A stretch of 64,000 nucleotides of DNA from Taklimakanibacter deserti (GCA_003574785.1 QORU01000004.1:427716-491715); one strand, 5' to 3'. Positions 51,793 to 63,827 are shown, numbered from the stretch's first letter. Program-made: numbers and translations. The notes: generated by a model not told the origin, from the letters alone.

Positions 51793-52758
51793 TCATGGCT
51801 GGGCTTGACCCGGCCATCCATCGCCGCGCCTGGCGGCACGATAGTCGCGCGGCGAGATCCCATAGCGCGCCTTGAAGACCCTGCTGAAATGCGAGAGCTC
51901 GCGGAAACCCCAGTCGAAGGCGATCTCGGAAATGCTCTGCCGGTTCAACATTCCGTTGTCGAGCGCGCCGCGGCAGGCCTCGAGCCGCTCGGCCAGCACC
52001 CAGGCGCCGAAGGTCGTGCCCATGCGCTGGAAGCGCAGATGCAGCGTGCGCACCGATATGCGCAGATGCGCCGCCGCCATCGGCGGCGACAATTCCGGCC
52101 GATGCAGGTTGCGACGCAGGAAGGTCAACAGCGTCTCGGTCGGCAATTCGCAGGTTTCACGCTGGAATGAGGCCGGTATCGTGCTGAGCGCCAGGAGATT
52201 GCAGATATTCTCGACCAGGAGATCGGCGGCGGAGTGTATGACAGAGCCCGTACATAATTGGGCGAGATGGGCGCCCGCGAGCTCGGCGAAGATGCTTTCA
52301 CCACCCGCCTTGATCGGCAGCGATCTTCTGAGCCACGGCGCCCTTTCCTCCAGCATGCGCCTTGGAATCAGCATCAGCGTGCGGCTCACCGGGGTGGGAA
52401 AATCGACCTGGAAGGACCTTTCGACATCGACGATGCCGATGTCTCCCGCTTCGAGGAGCACCGAAGCTTCGCCCTGGACGATCCGGCTCCGGCCTGATTC
52501 CTGCCAGCTCACCAGATAGCCGCCCTCACCCGAGCGCAGGACATGGCCGCGATTGCGCACGATCCGGTGCGGCTGGGAGGCGAAGCGCGCCACTTTCGTC
52601 ATGCCACCGGCAAAGCTCGAAATGCGCGCCTCGAAGCTCTCCGACCCGCGGCGTTCGGCATCGACATTGAGGATCGCCTGGCACACGGCATCGCGCCAGT
52701 AGGAAAAGCGCAAACGGGGTTCGGTATCCCCTGTCGACCATAAGGTTTGGGTCGTCAT
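51793..52758 (-). CDS. AraC-family regulator with AraC-like ligand-binding domain (FeaR type)
   Basis: 321-aa regulator. Residues 1-200 fit the AraC_binding_2 domain (RFSYWRDAVCQAILNVDAE; SRTLMLIPRRMLEERAPWL). The C-terminal helix-turn-helix pair is PPMAAAHLRISVRTLHLRFQRMG and ISEIAFDWGFRELSHFSRVF. ATG 52758 (MTTQTLWSTG) is chosen over 52923, which would run into the divergent promoter. It is divergent from the VAO-type oxidase, 134 nt away, which it probably controls. Confidence 0.88.
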   Translation of the reverse strand: MTTQTLWSTGDTEPRLRFSYWRDAVCQAILNVDAERRGSESFEARISSFAGGMTKVARFASQPHRIVRNRGHVLRSGEGGYLVSWQESGRSRIVQGEASVLLEAGDIGIVDVERSFQVDFPTPVSRTLMLIPRRMLEERAPWLRRSLPIKAGGESIFAELAGAHLAQLCTGSVIHSAADLLVENICNLLALSTIPASFQRETCELPTETLLTFLRRNLHRPELSPPMAAAHLRISVRTLHLRFQRMGTTFGAWVLAERLEACRGALDNGMLNRQSISEIAFDWGFRELSHFSRVFKARYGISPRDYRAARRGDGWPGQAQP

Positions 52759-52892
52759 GACGGGCAATCTATCGCAAGCGTGACGGCGGGGCCAGTGCGC
52801 CTCGAGATAACTCGGCTTGCACTGCCGGATAAGACTCATGTCCGTGCAATCATTTAGGACTCGTCCGTCGCGGGCCGTATCAGGAGGCAGCC

Positions 52893-54434
52893 ATGGATGA
52901 CCGCCCTTCCCGTCTGAAGGCATTTCTCGCTGAAATCGCAGCCGAGCTCGGCGAAGCCAACATCAACCGAAGCGCGGAGACGCTCAGGCGCTATGGCGAG
53001 AACACATTGCCGGGCGGCGACATCCTTCCCGCGGCGGTTCTTTATCCGGGCTCGACCGGCGATGTTCAGGCGATCGTGCGCGCGGCGAACGCCCATCTGG
53101 TTCCGCTCTATCCGGTCAGCACCGGCAATAATATCGGGCTCGGCAGCCGCTCCCCCAATGAGCCCGGACAGGTCGTGATCGATCTCGGCCACCGGATGAA
53201 CCGTATCCTCGAGATCAACGAGACGCTGGCCTATGCGGTCGTCGAACCGGGCGTCACCTATCAGGCGATGTATGACGAGCTGGTTCGCCGCGGCAACAAG
53301 CTCATGCTCGACGTGACCTCGGGCCCGCCGGAAGGCGGCATGCTCGGCAATGCGCTCGACAAGGGAGCGGGCTACGGTCCCTACTTCGATCATTTCGGCT
53401 TCGCCTGCGGCATGGAAGTGGTGATGGCGAATGGCGACATCCTGCGCACCGGCGACGGCGCGCTCGACAGCGCCGACGTCTCCAACTGGCATACGTCGAA
53501 ATATTCGTTCGGTCCGATTCTCGACGGCCTGTTCGCGCAATCGAATTACGGCATCGTCACCCGCATGGGCATATGGCTTCTGCCGCGCCCGCCGGCCGTC
53601 CGCTCCTTCCACTTCGTCTACGAGAACGACGACGATCTGGAGGAGATCGTCGATCTCTGCCGGCCGCTCAAGCTCTCGAATTTCGTGCCGACGCTCTTCC
53701 GCGTGACCAATGATCTCTATCTGTGCGGCACCGAGGGCGAGAGCCCGGAATATCGCCAGAGCGGCGGCAAGCGCGCCATCTCGCATGAAGGCCGGCGCGC
53801 CTTGCGCAAGAAGCACGGGCTCGGTGCATGGAATGTTTCCGGCGCCTTCTATGGTGCCAATGACGCCGCGATGGAGCCGATGATAGGGCGGGTGCGCGCG
53901 CATTTCGGGCAGTCGGGGAAGGCGCGCTACATTCCACATGAGGAGGCGCTCGAGATCGGACCTCTCGCCATCGCCATCAATGCCTTTTCCGGCGTGCCCG
54001 GCGTCGGCGAATTGGGGCTGCTCAAATGGCGGCCGGGCGGCGGCAACAGCTGGTTCCTGCCCGGCACGCCGATGATCGGCAGGATCGCCAATGAATTCCA
54101 GCGCCTCTGCCGCGGCATCTATCAAGAGCACGGGCTCGACTACACGGTGATGAATGTCTGTTCGGCCCGCTTCGCCCGCGGCCTCCATGTCCTTGGCTTC
54201 AACCGCGAGGACGAGGATGAACGCCTGAGGGCACAAGCCTGCTATCGCAAGATGGCCGAGGAGGTGGCACGCCGCGGCGTCTTTGTCGGCCGCTCGCCGG
54301 TCGACTTCCACGACTTCCATATGGGCCAAGCCATTGTGCCGTTCAGGACGGCCTGCGGAAGGATCAAAAAGGCCCTGGATCCGAACGGCATATTGGCGCC
54401 TGGCCGGTATGGAATTCGAGAAATCCCCTTTTAA
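52893..54434 (+). CDS. VAO/4-cresol dehydrogenase-type FAD oxidase
   Basis: 513-aa FAD-linked oxidase of the vanillyl-alcohol-oxidase/4-cresol-dehydrogenase group, which oxidises para-substituted phenols. The FAD domain contains VSTGNNIGLGSRSPNEPGQVV and EPGVTYQAMYDELVRRG. The C-terminal cap domain includes GGGNSWFLPGTPMIG and FHDFHMGQAIVPFRTACGRIK. In VAO FAD is bound to a His, in 4-cresol dehydrogenase to a Tyr; which one is used here cannot be told. Its context (AraC, LLM, GlcF-like) indicates phenolic catabolism. The substrate is unknown. Confidence 0.86.
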   Translation: MDDRPSRLKAFLAEIAAELGEANINRSAETLRRYGENTLPGGDILPAAVLYPGSTGDVQAIVRAANAHLVPLYPVSTGNNIGLGSRSPNEPGQVVIDLGHRMNRILEINETLAYAVVEPGVTYQAMYDELVRRGNKLMLDVTSGPPEGGMLGNALDKGAGYGPYFDHFGFACGMEVVMANGDILRTGDGALDSADVSNWHTSKYSFGPILDGLFAQSNYGIVTRMGIWLLPRPPAVRSFHFVYENDDDLEEIVDLCRPLKLSNFVPTLFRVTNDLYLCGTEGESPEYRQSGGKRAISHEGRRALRKKHGLGAWNVSGAFYGANDAAMEPMIGRVRAHFGQSGKARYIPHEEALEIGPLAIAINAFSGVPGVGELGLLKWRPGGGNSWFLPGTPMIGRIANEFQRLCRGIYQEHGLDYTVMNVCSARFARGLHVLGFNREDEDERLRAQACYRKMAEEVARRGVFVGRSPVDFHDFHMGQAIVPFRTACGRIKKALDPNGILAPGRYGIREIPF

Positions 54435-54452
54435 AACAATTGATTCACTAGA

Positions 54453-54478
54453 TGAACGCCAGATGAACGGCCCATTCA
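54453..54478 (+). promoter_or_regulatory. Candidate response-regulator operator, site 2
   Basis: TGAAC (54453) - N6 - TGAAC (54464) - N5 - TTCA ending at 54478. Half-sites are spaced 11 bp apart, and it ends 65 nt before the small secreted-protein gene at 54544. Confidence 0.6.
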
Positions 54479-54543
54479 GGCCGGGTTCGAGAGCCCCGTG
54501 GCATTAGACTCGCGACAACTGTTAGTGCCTTTGAGAGGGCGTC

Positions 54544-54741
54544 ATGAGAACCGCTGTCGCAACCCTGCTCCTGGCCGGCTTCCTGCTCAATGCCGGAGCC
54601 TTGGCGAGTGACAATCGCGCCTATTTGCGCGCCAAGGTCAAGGAAGCGAACATCACCGTGATGACGAAGAACCAGGCTTGGCCGGCGCGTCACCCGATAA
54701 CGCTCGAGCCGTGCTCCGGGTCCGGCTGCTTCGGCGCCTGA
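54544..54741 (+). CDS. Small secreted protein with terminal cysteine pair
   Basis: 65-aa exported protein. Signal peptide residues 1-21 (TLLLAGFLLNAGALASD). The mature 43 residues hold RAKVKEANITVMTK and the ending CSGSGCFGA, whose cysteines may form a disulfide. GAGAGGG about 5 nt before ATG 54544 gives a fair Shine-Dalgarno. Preceded by the operator at 54453. Function unknown; the DMT gene stop abuts its stop from the other side. Confidence 0.7.
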   Translation: MRTAVATLLLAGFLLNAGALASDNRAYLRAKVKEANITVMTKNQAWPARHPITLEPCSGSGCFGA

Positions 54742-55602
54742 TCAGGCGAATCTCTTGGCCCCCGCCACGCAGGCGACAATTCCCAAGGTCACGATGAACA
54801 TGGCGGCGCTCACCTGCTCGTTGAGCAGCAGCGCCGCCAGCATCAGTCCGAAGAACGGCTGCAGCAACTGCAGCTGACCGACGGTGGCGATGCCGCCCAG
54901 CGCCAGCCCGTGATACCAGAAGAAGAAGCCGACCAGCATGCTGAAGACCGACACATAGGCGAGGCCGATCCAGGCGGGCCCGCTGATGCCGCTCCAGCTT
55001 GAGGGCCAGGCATAGGCCATGATCAGGCCCATCACCGGCAGCGCGATGACCAGCGCCCAGCAGATCACCTGCCAGCCGCCGAGCTTGCGTGAGAGCCGCG
55101 CCCCTTCGGCATAGCCGAGGCCGCAGACGATGATCGCGCCCAGCATCAGCATGTCGCCGAGGGGTGCTGCGGTGACGCCTTGCGCCAGGGCAAAGCCCAC
55201 CACCAGCGCGCTGCCGAGCACGGAGAACAGCCAGAAAGCGGGCTTCGGCCGTTCGCCGCCGCGCAGCACCGCGAAGATCGCGGTCGCCAGCGGCAGGAGG
55301 CCGACGAACACGATCGAATGGGCCGCCGTGATGTGCTTCAGCGCCAGCGCCGTCAACAGTGGAAAGCCGACGACGACACCGAGCGCCACGATGACGAGCG
55401 GCACGATGTCGGCACGCTGCGGGCGCCGCTGACGGAAGAGGAGGAGCACGAGGACGGCGAGCAGTGCCGCGATCGAGGCGCGCGCCACGGTGAGGAAGAC
55501 TGGATCGAAATCGGCAACGGCGGCGCGCGTCGCCGGCAGCGAGCCCGAGAAGATGACGACGCCGAGAAATCCGTTGATCCAGCCGATGGCGGTTCTGTCC
55601 AT
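54742..55602 (-). CDS. EamA/DMT-family transporter controlled by MocR
   Basis: 286-aa ten-helix exporter of the DMT superfamily (INGFLGVVIFSGSLPATRA start; second repeat from GDMLMLGAIIVCGLGYAEGA). AAGGA about 6 nt before ATG 55602 supports this start over the open frame to 55839. It is divergent from a MocR-type regulator, with the palindrome AGTACA-N12-TGTACT between. Substrate probably an amino acid or related amine (inference from the regulator type). Confidence 0.87.
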   Translation of the reverse strand: MDRTAIGWINGFLGVVIFSGSLPATRAAVADFDPVFLTVARASIAALLAVLVLLLFRQRRPQRADIVPLVIVALGVVVGFPLLTALALKHITAAHSIVFVGLLPLATAIFAVLRGGERPKPAFWLFSVLGSALVVGFALAQGVTAAPLGDMLMLGAIIVCGLGYAEGARLSRKLGGWQVICWALVIALPVMGLIMAYAWPSSWSGISGPAWIGLAYVSVFSMLVGFFFWYHGLALGGIATVGQLQLLQPFFGLMLAALLLNEQVSAAMFIVTLGIVACVAGAKRFA

Positions 55603-55647
55603 GGGTTCCTTCTGGCGCGCCGGCCCTGGAACCTCCAGAGACAGAGG

Positions 55648-55671
55648 AGTACAATCGGGGCGAACTGTACT
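55648..55671. promoter_or_regulatory. Palindromic operator between EamA and MocR genes
   Basis: AGTACA-N12-TGTACT, a perfect inverted repeat with centre-to-centre spacing near two helical turns, lying 46 nt from the EamA start and 20 nt from the MocR start. A dimeric MocR-type protein is the likely binder. Confidence 0.5.
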
Positions 55672-55690
55672 GATACCAGGACCCATACAG

Positions 55691-57100
55691 ATGGACCACC
55701 ATCCATCCGCCGCAGCGCCTCCAACCCGCGTCGAGCAGGTCATCCAGGCGATCCGCGACCGCATTGCCGCCCGCATCCTGAAGCCCGGCGCCAGGCTGCC
55801 CTCGATCCGCGGCTTCGCCGCGGCGCAGGGCGTCTCCAAATCGACCGTGGTCGAAGCCTATGACCGGCTGGTGGCGGACGGCACCATCGGCTCGCGCCGG
55901 GGCTCCGGCTTCTTCGTCGCCGGTCCCTTGCCGCCCCTCACCTTGGCCGAGATCGGGCCGAAGCTCGACCGCGCCATCGATCCGCTCTGGGTGTCGCGCC
56001 AGTCGCTCGAGGCCGGCGACAGGATGCTGAAGCCCGGCTGCGGCTGGCTGCCTTCGTCATGGATGCCGCAGGAGGCGCTGCGCCGGGCCATGCGCGCTCT
56101 GGCGCGGCGCCGGCATACACCCTATCTCACCGATTATGGCGAGCCCCGGGGCCTCGCCCCCTTGCGCCAGTTCCTGTCGCGGCGCCTCGCCGAGCAGGGC
56201 ATCGAAGCCCCGCCCGACCAGATCCTCCTGACCGATTCCGGCACCCAGGCGATCGATCTCATCTGCCGCTTGCTCATCGAGCCGGGCGACACCGTGCTGG
56301 TCGATGATCCCTGCTATTTCAACTTCATTGCCATGCTGCGCGCCCATCGCGCGCGGATCGTGAGCGTCCCCTATACGCCGTCCGGCCCCGAGATGGAGAG
56401 CTTCGCGAAAGTCCTGGCCGAGCATCGCCCGCGCCTCTACATCACCAACTGCGCGCTTCACAACCCGACCGGCGCCACGCTCTCGCCGGCACAAGCCCAT
56501 CGCCTGCTCAAGCTCGCCGAGGCCCATGGCCTCACCATCATCGAGGATGGCATCTTCATGGATTTCGAGCGTGAGCCGGGCCAGCGCCTCGCCGCCTTCG
56601 ACGGGCTCGAGCGCGTCATCCATATCGGCAGCTTCTCGAAGACACTGTCCGCCGCCTTGCGCTCGGGCTTCATCGCCGCGCGTCCCGAATGGATCGACGG
56701 CCTCATCGACATGAAGCTCGCCACCTCCTTCGGCAGCGATCCTTTCGCGGCCGAGCTCGTCTTCGCCGTCCTGAGCGACGGCTTCTACCGCAAGCATGTC
56801 GAGGGCCTGAACCGGCGCCTCGCCCAGGCCATGGGCGAGACCCTGGAACGCCTGAAGGCGCTCGGCCTCGAGCCCTGGCTCGAGCCCAAGGGCGGCATGT
56901 TCCTGTGGATGAAGCTTCCGGGCGGCCTCGATTCGGCCGATGTGGCAAGGCGCGCTTTGGCCGAGAACATCGTGCTGGCGCCGGGCAATGTGTTCAGCCC
57001 GACCCGGTCGGCGGGGAATTATATGCGCTTCAACGTGGCGCAGTCGCGCTCACAGCGTCTGTTCACGGTGCTGGAGAAGGCGCTGGTCAGTTCACGATGA
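55691..57100 (+). CDS. MocR-type regulator (GntR winged helix + aminotransferase domain)
   Basis: 469-aa fusion regulator. Residues 12-80 are a GntR winged helix (ILKPGARLPSIRGFAAAQGVSKSTVVEAYDRLVADG). The remainder is a fold-type I aminotransferase-like domain that binds PLP: the lysine in HIGSFSKTLSAALRSGF (about 320-336) is the expected Schiff-base residue, with VDDPCYFNF and NCALHNPTGATLSP. MocR proteins sense PLP adducts and control amine or amino-acid genes. The 3' end overlaps the convergent transpeptidase gene by 14 nt. Confidence 0.9.
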   Translation: MDHHPSAAAPPTRVEQVIQAIRDRIAARILKPGARLPSIRGFAAAQGVSKSTVVEAYDRLVADGTIGSRRGSGFFVAGPLPPLTLAEIGPKLDRAIDPLWVSRQSLEAGDRMLKPGCGWLPSSWMPQEALRRAMRALARRRHTPYLTDYGEPRGLAPLRQFLSRRLAEQGIEAPPDQILLTDSGTQAIDLICRLLIEPGDTVLVDDPCYFNFIAMLRAHRARIVSVPYTPSGPEMESFAKVLAEHRPRLYITNCALHNPTGATLSPAQAHRLLKLAEAHGLTIIEDGIFMDFEREPGQRLAAFDGLERVIHIGSFSKTLSAALRSGFIAARPEWIDGLIDMKLATSFGSDPFAAELVFAVLSDGFYRKHVEGLNRRLAQAMGETLERLKALGLEPWLEPKGGMFLWMKLPGGLDSADVARRALAENIVLAPGNVFSPTRSAGNYMRFNVAQSRSQRLFTVLEKALVSSR

Positions 57101-57676
57101 CCTTGGCGCCGACCTTGGCGCGGCCATAGAGATCGATCACATCGTCATTGGTGAGGCGGATGCAGCCCGATGAGGTCGCATAGCCGATAGTCCAGGGCTG
57201 AACCGTGCCATGAATGCGGTATTCAGTGGCGCCGAGATAGAGCGCCCGTGCCCCCAGCGGATTGTTGGGGCCACCTTCAACGAAGTCCGGCAGGTCAGGG
57301 TGGCGCTTCAGCATTTCGGCGGGCGGGCGCCAGTCGGGCCATTCGGCCTTGCGGCTGATGTTTTCGACCCCTTTCCAGCTAAAGCCCGACCGGCCGACGC
57401 CGATGCCGTAGCGCAGCGCCCTGCCGTCATCGAGAACCAGATAGAGGAAACGCTTGCGGGTCTCTATGATGATCGTACCCGGCGCTTCGCTCGAGGAATA
57501 ATCGATTTCCCGGCGCTTGAAGCGCGGGTTGACGCTGTAGGGCGAGGCTCCGCCGCCGAGGAAGTTTTGACGGCAATGGTGCGCCCGCGGTCGTTCTCGG
57601 CCTTAGCCGGAGAAAGCGCCACAGCCACACCGAAAATCGCAACGATTCCTGCAACAATCAATGATTTCAAAAGCAT
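57087..57676 (-). pseudogene. L,D-transpeptidase (YkuD) gene broken by a one-base frameshift
   Basis: Two frames together encode a complete L,D-transpeptidase. Frame A from ATG 57676 gives a signal peptide (LLKSLIVAGIVAIFGVAVALSPAKA). From about 57568 on, a different frame gives NFLGGGASPYSVNPRFKRR, then WRPPAEMLKRHPDLPDFV, HGTVQPWTIGYATSSGCIRL (catalytic Cys) and VGAKVIVN. Adding one T to the T4 run at 57565-57568 (plus strand) joins them into 196 aa with the exact stop. It crosslinks peptidoglycan with 3-3 bonds. It is a true frameshift, a sequencing slip or, less likely, programmed. Ends overlapping MocR by 14 nt. Confidence 0.85.
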
Positions 57677-57737
57677 GAGCCGTCCCCCAAACACTCTCGC
57701 CCTATTCATCGCCGGGTGGCGGCCATTTCGTCAACGA

Positions 57738-57763
57738 TGAACGACGGATGAAGCCGCCATTCA
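57738..57763. promoter_or_regulatory. Candidate response-regulator operator, site 3
   Basis: TGAAC (57738) - N6 - TGAAG (57749) - N5 - TTCA ending at 57763. It lies 51 nt before the small secreted-protein gene at 57815 and 61 nt from the start of the divergent transpeptidase gene, so it could serve both. Confidence 0.6.
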
Positions 57764-57814
57764 GCGTCTATTTTTCGCTGCTGTGGCAAATGCGTCACGC
57801 TGGAGTCATTGAAA

Positions 57815-58132
57815 ATGTTCCCCCGCTTCCTTGTTCTGATCGCCGCCGCCCTGACCTTGTCCGTCTCGATCGCCAAGGCCGATACGGCGACGCGCACCTA
57901 TTTCAACCCGGCCGTCTTCGGCAAGCCGGTGGCCTTGTGCATGTCGGACCGCACGAGCTGCGGCAAGCCCTCGGCTGACGTGTGGTGCCGCGACAACGGC
58001 TTTGCCAAGGCTCTCACCTTCGAAAGGCTCAGGACCGCCGACAAGTCGCTGGTCTTCCGCCAGATCAAATGCATCAACCGCGAAGCGACGGTCGCCGCGG
58101 CCTCTGGCGAGCCCGTGACGGCCACGCCGTAA
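57815..58132 (+). CDS. Small secreted cysteine-rich protein
   Basis: 105-aa exported protein. The signal peptide is residues 1-21 (LVLIAAALTLSVSIAKAD). The mature part has cysteines in ALCMSDRTSCGKP, DVWCRDNG and RQIKCINR, possibly two disulfides. TGGAG 9 nt before ATG 57815 decides the start over a TTG at 57809. Operator site 3 lies upstream. Shares a control region with the broken transpeptidase, consistent with a cell-envelope role (inference). Confidence 0.75.
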   Translation: MFPRFLVLIAAALTLSVSIAKADTATRTYFNPAVFGKPVALCMSDRTSCGKPSADVWCRDNGFAKALTFERLRTADKSLVFRQIKCINREATVAAASGEPVTATP

Positions 58133-58232
58133 TCTCCCAGAAATGGTCGTTCGAACTGCCGCTGATGCGGCATTTCAGCGATGGTGAATCCCCTTGGCTT
58201 CCCGGGATTCCCCGTGTAGGGAACCCCCTCGC

Positions 58233-61619
<3,387 letters not shown>

Positions 61620-61795
61620 TGCCGGCCGGATGGGGGTTGGACAGGCCGGGAATCGGGCTCACTAGGCATTCTTGAATCCAAAGGGCGTAGTTAAGGACGG
61701 TTCGCTGCACAGCGGATAAGCGAAGAATGGCATTTGGAAGAGAGTCTCCGTCCCCCAACGCGATCTCGCCCCCGTCCGGGGAAGGAGAGCGAAGC

Positions 61796-62773
61796 GTGAC
61801 GCCGCTCGCCGCGAGATTGAGCGGCGGCATGGACAAATCCTCGCTGCGCCATCTCCCGCAGAAACAGAATATCGCCTTTTCGACCTTCGCCATCCTGTTC
61901 CAGCTGGCTGGCCTCGCTCTGACGCCGATGATCTGGGCCTGGAGCGGCCTTGCCTTCTTCGTCTATCTCCTGGTCTATGGCTATGCGACGGTGATGAGCT
62001 GGCTCCTCATCCACGAGGCCATCCACTACAAGCTTCTGCACAACCGCCAGGCCAATGACTGGCTGGGCCGCGTCCATGCCATCCTCTTCGGCTGCCCGTT
62101 CCATATCCTCAAAGTCGGGCATATGACGCATCACCGCTACAACCGGAGCGAGCTCGACACGACCGAGCTCGTGCCTCGAGACACGCGTCATTTCCTCCTG
62201 TGGTGGCTCGCCTATTATGCCCGCATCCTTGGCGGCCTCTATATGTCCGAGGTGCTGGCGCCGCTGATGTTCTTCTTCTGGAAGCGCGTCAGGCGCGTCA
62301 TCCTGGCCTTCACCCAGAACCGGGCGGTCGCCACCATCCTAGACATGTTCACCCGCCGCATGGTTGAGACCATCCAGTTCGATGCGGTGTTGAGCGTCGG
62401 CTTTATCGCGCTGCAATGCTATTGCAACTGGGACGACCTCACGCCCTTCGTTCTGCTGTTCTTCTCGCGCGGACTGATCGTCTCCTTCTACGACAATGCC
62501 TATCACTACGGCACCGATCCCAATGACCCGGCGGCAGCCAACAATCTCTCGGTGCCCGCCTTCGTGAAGCCCTTCATCCTCAACCACAACATGCATCGGG
62601 TGCACCACCGCCACCCGCTCGCCTCCTGGGCGAGCCTTCCCGATCTCTTCGTGGCCGATGCAGACAGCTTCGCCGGCGCCCTCATGGGGACCGGCCTGAA
62701 GCAGCTCAAAGGGCCCATGCGCCGGCCTCCCGAGCCCTTCAAGGAAACCGAAATTCGCCAGGCAGCAGAATAA
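61796..62773 (+). CDS. Fatty acid desaturase-family membrane enzyme
   Basis: 325-aa diiron membrane desaturase/hydroxylase. Histidine boxes are HEAIHYKLLH, HMTHHRY and HRVHHRHP, with four or more TM helices between. The start is GTG 61796 because GAAGGAG lies about 8 nt upstream; ATG 61829 (MDKSSLRHLP) is the alternative and has no clear Shine-Dalgarno. Substrate may be a fatty acyl lipid, a carotenoid or a sphingolipid-like compound; none can be singled out. Confidence 0.83.
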   Translation: MTPLAARLSGGMDKSSLRHLPQKQNIAFSTFAILFQLAGLALTPMIWAWSGLAFFVYLLVYGYATVMSWLLIHEAIHYKLLHNRQANDWLGRVHAILFGCPFHILKVGHMTHHRYNRSELDTTELVPRDTRHFLLWWLAYYARILGGLYMSEVLAPLMFFFWKRVRRVILAFTQNRAVATILDMFTRRMVETIQFDAVLSVGFIALQCYCNWDDLTPFVLLFFSRGLIVSFYDNAYHYGTDPNDPAAANNLSVPAFVKPFILNHNMHRVHHRHPLASWASLPDLFVADADSFAGALMGTGLKQLKGPMRRPPEPFKETEIRQAAE

Positions 62774-62947
62774 CTTAACGCGACTCTTGAATTCCTGGCC
62801 GCCTTAAGCCATGTTTGTGGGCTGTTCCAGGGGATGGCGCCTGACCGGCCGTCCATCGGGAACGGGTTTCCGCTCACACGGATGCATTTGACCCGGCGCG
62901 GCTTCTGGCCCCGCCGGAAAGAGTTGAACTGACGGATTTGAGACGCC

Positions 62948-63421
62948 ATGGACAAGGTTCCGATGACTGCGGCAGGCCATGCCGCCATGATGGATGAGAT
63001 CAAGCACCTGAAGTCGGTGGAGCGACCGCGCATCATCCGCGCCATCGAGGAAGCGCGCTCGCATGGCGATCTGTCCGAGAATGCGGAATACCATGCTGCC
63101 AAGGAGCAGCAGGGCTGGACCGAGGCGCGGGTCGCTGAGCTCGAGGACAAGATCAGCCGCGCCGAGGTGATCGACATTTCCAAACTGTCGGGCGACACGG
63201 TGAAGTTCGGCGCCAAGGTCACCCTCGTCGATGAGGATACCGAGGACAAGTCGATCTATCAGATCGTCGGCGAGTTCGAGGCCGATGTGAAGAAGGGCAT
63301 GATCTCGGTGTCGTCGCCGATCGCGCGCGCCATCATCGGCAAGCGCACCGGCGATTCGGTCGAGGTCGCCACACCGGGCGGCGGCAAGAGCTACGAGATC
63401 GTGAAGGTCCGTTTCAACTGA
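62948..63421 (+). CDS. greA: Transcription elongation factor GreA
   Basis: 157-aa factor that rescues backtracked RNA polymerase by promoting RNA cleavage. Coiled-coil N domain: [19 protein letters not shown], then [19 protein letters not shown] with the acidic tip (D, E). C-terminal FKBP-like domain: [19 protein letters not shown] ... [18 protein letters not shown]. The position after carB is conserved in Rhizobiales. A terminator at 63446 follows. Confidence 0.97.
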   Translation: MDKVPMTAAGHAAMMDEIKHLKSVERPRIIRAIEEARSHGDLSENAEYHAAKEQQGWTEARVAELEDKISRAEVIDISKLSGDTVKFGAKVTLVDEDTEDKSIYQIVGEFEADVKKGMISVSSPIARAIIGKRTGDSVEVATPGGGKSYEIVKVRFN

Positions 63422-63445
63422 TCGTGCCGCGATCCGACGAATGAC

Positions 63446-63467
63446 AAGGCCGGGTATTCCCGGCCTT
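63446..63467 (+). terminator. Intrinsic terminator after greA
   Basis: AAGGCCGGG-TATT-CCCGGCCTT followed by TATCTTT; 9-bp perfect stem, 25 nt after the greA stop. Confidence 0.8.
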
Positions 63468-63497
63468 TATCTTTCATACAGCGAGAAGAACATATCC

Positions 63498-63827
63498 ATG
63501 ACCACGATCACCGGCTATCACGCCCATGTCTATTATGATGCGCCGCAGAAGGCGGATGCCCAGCGCTTGTGCGAGGCTTTGCGCGATCGTTTCGGTCTTC
63601 CGATGGGCCGCCTGCATGACGGCGCGGTCGGTCCGCATCCGCGCGGCTCGTGCCAGCTCACCGTCAGCCCGGAGCAATTCTCCGATGTGATGCAGTGGCT
63701 CATCGCCAACCGCCGGGGCTTCACCATCTTCGCCCATGCGCTCTCGGGCGATGAGATCAAGGACCATACCGATCATGTGATCTGGCTTGGACCGTCGGAG
63801 CAGCTCGATCTGTCGAAGCTCGCCTAA
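63498..63827 (+). CDS. DOPA 4,5-dioxygenase-like protein
   Basis: 109-aa protein of the DOPA-dioxygenase (DUF, alpha/beta barrel) family. Features: ITGYHAHVYYDAPQKADAQRL at the start, HDGAVGPHPRGSCQLTV with the putative metal histidines, and HALSGDEIKDHTDHVIWLG near the end. Fungal and bacterial members act on catechols or form part of lincosamide-type pathways; the bacterial role is unclear. ATG 63498 is preferred over 63441, which lies in the terminator. Confidence 0.8.
   Translation: MTTITGYHAHVYYDAPQKADAQRLCEALRDRFGLPMGRLHDGAVGPHPRGSCQLTVSPEQFSDVMQWLIANRRGFTIFAHALSGDEIKDHTDHVIWLGPSEQLDLSKLA

Noticed and set aside
49407..51875. 822-codon plus-strand frame opposite the flavin reductase, IclR and LLM genes
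   Set aside because: It spans three well-supported minus-strand genes and has no domain of its own.
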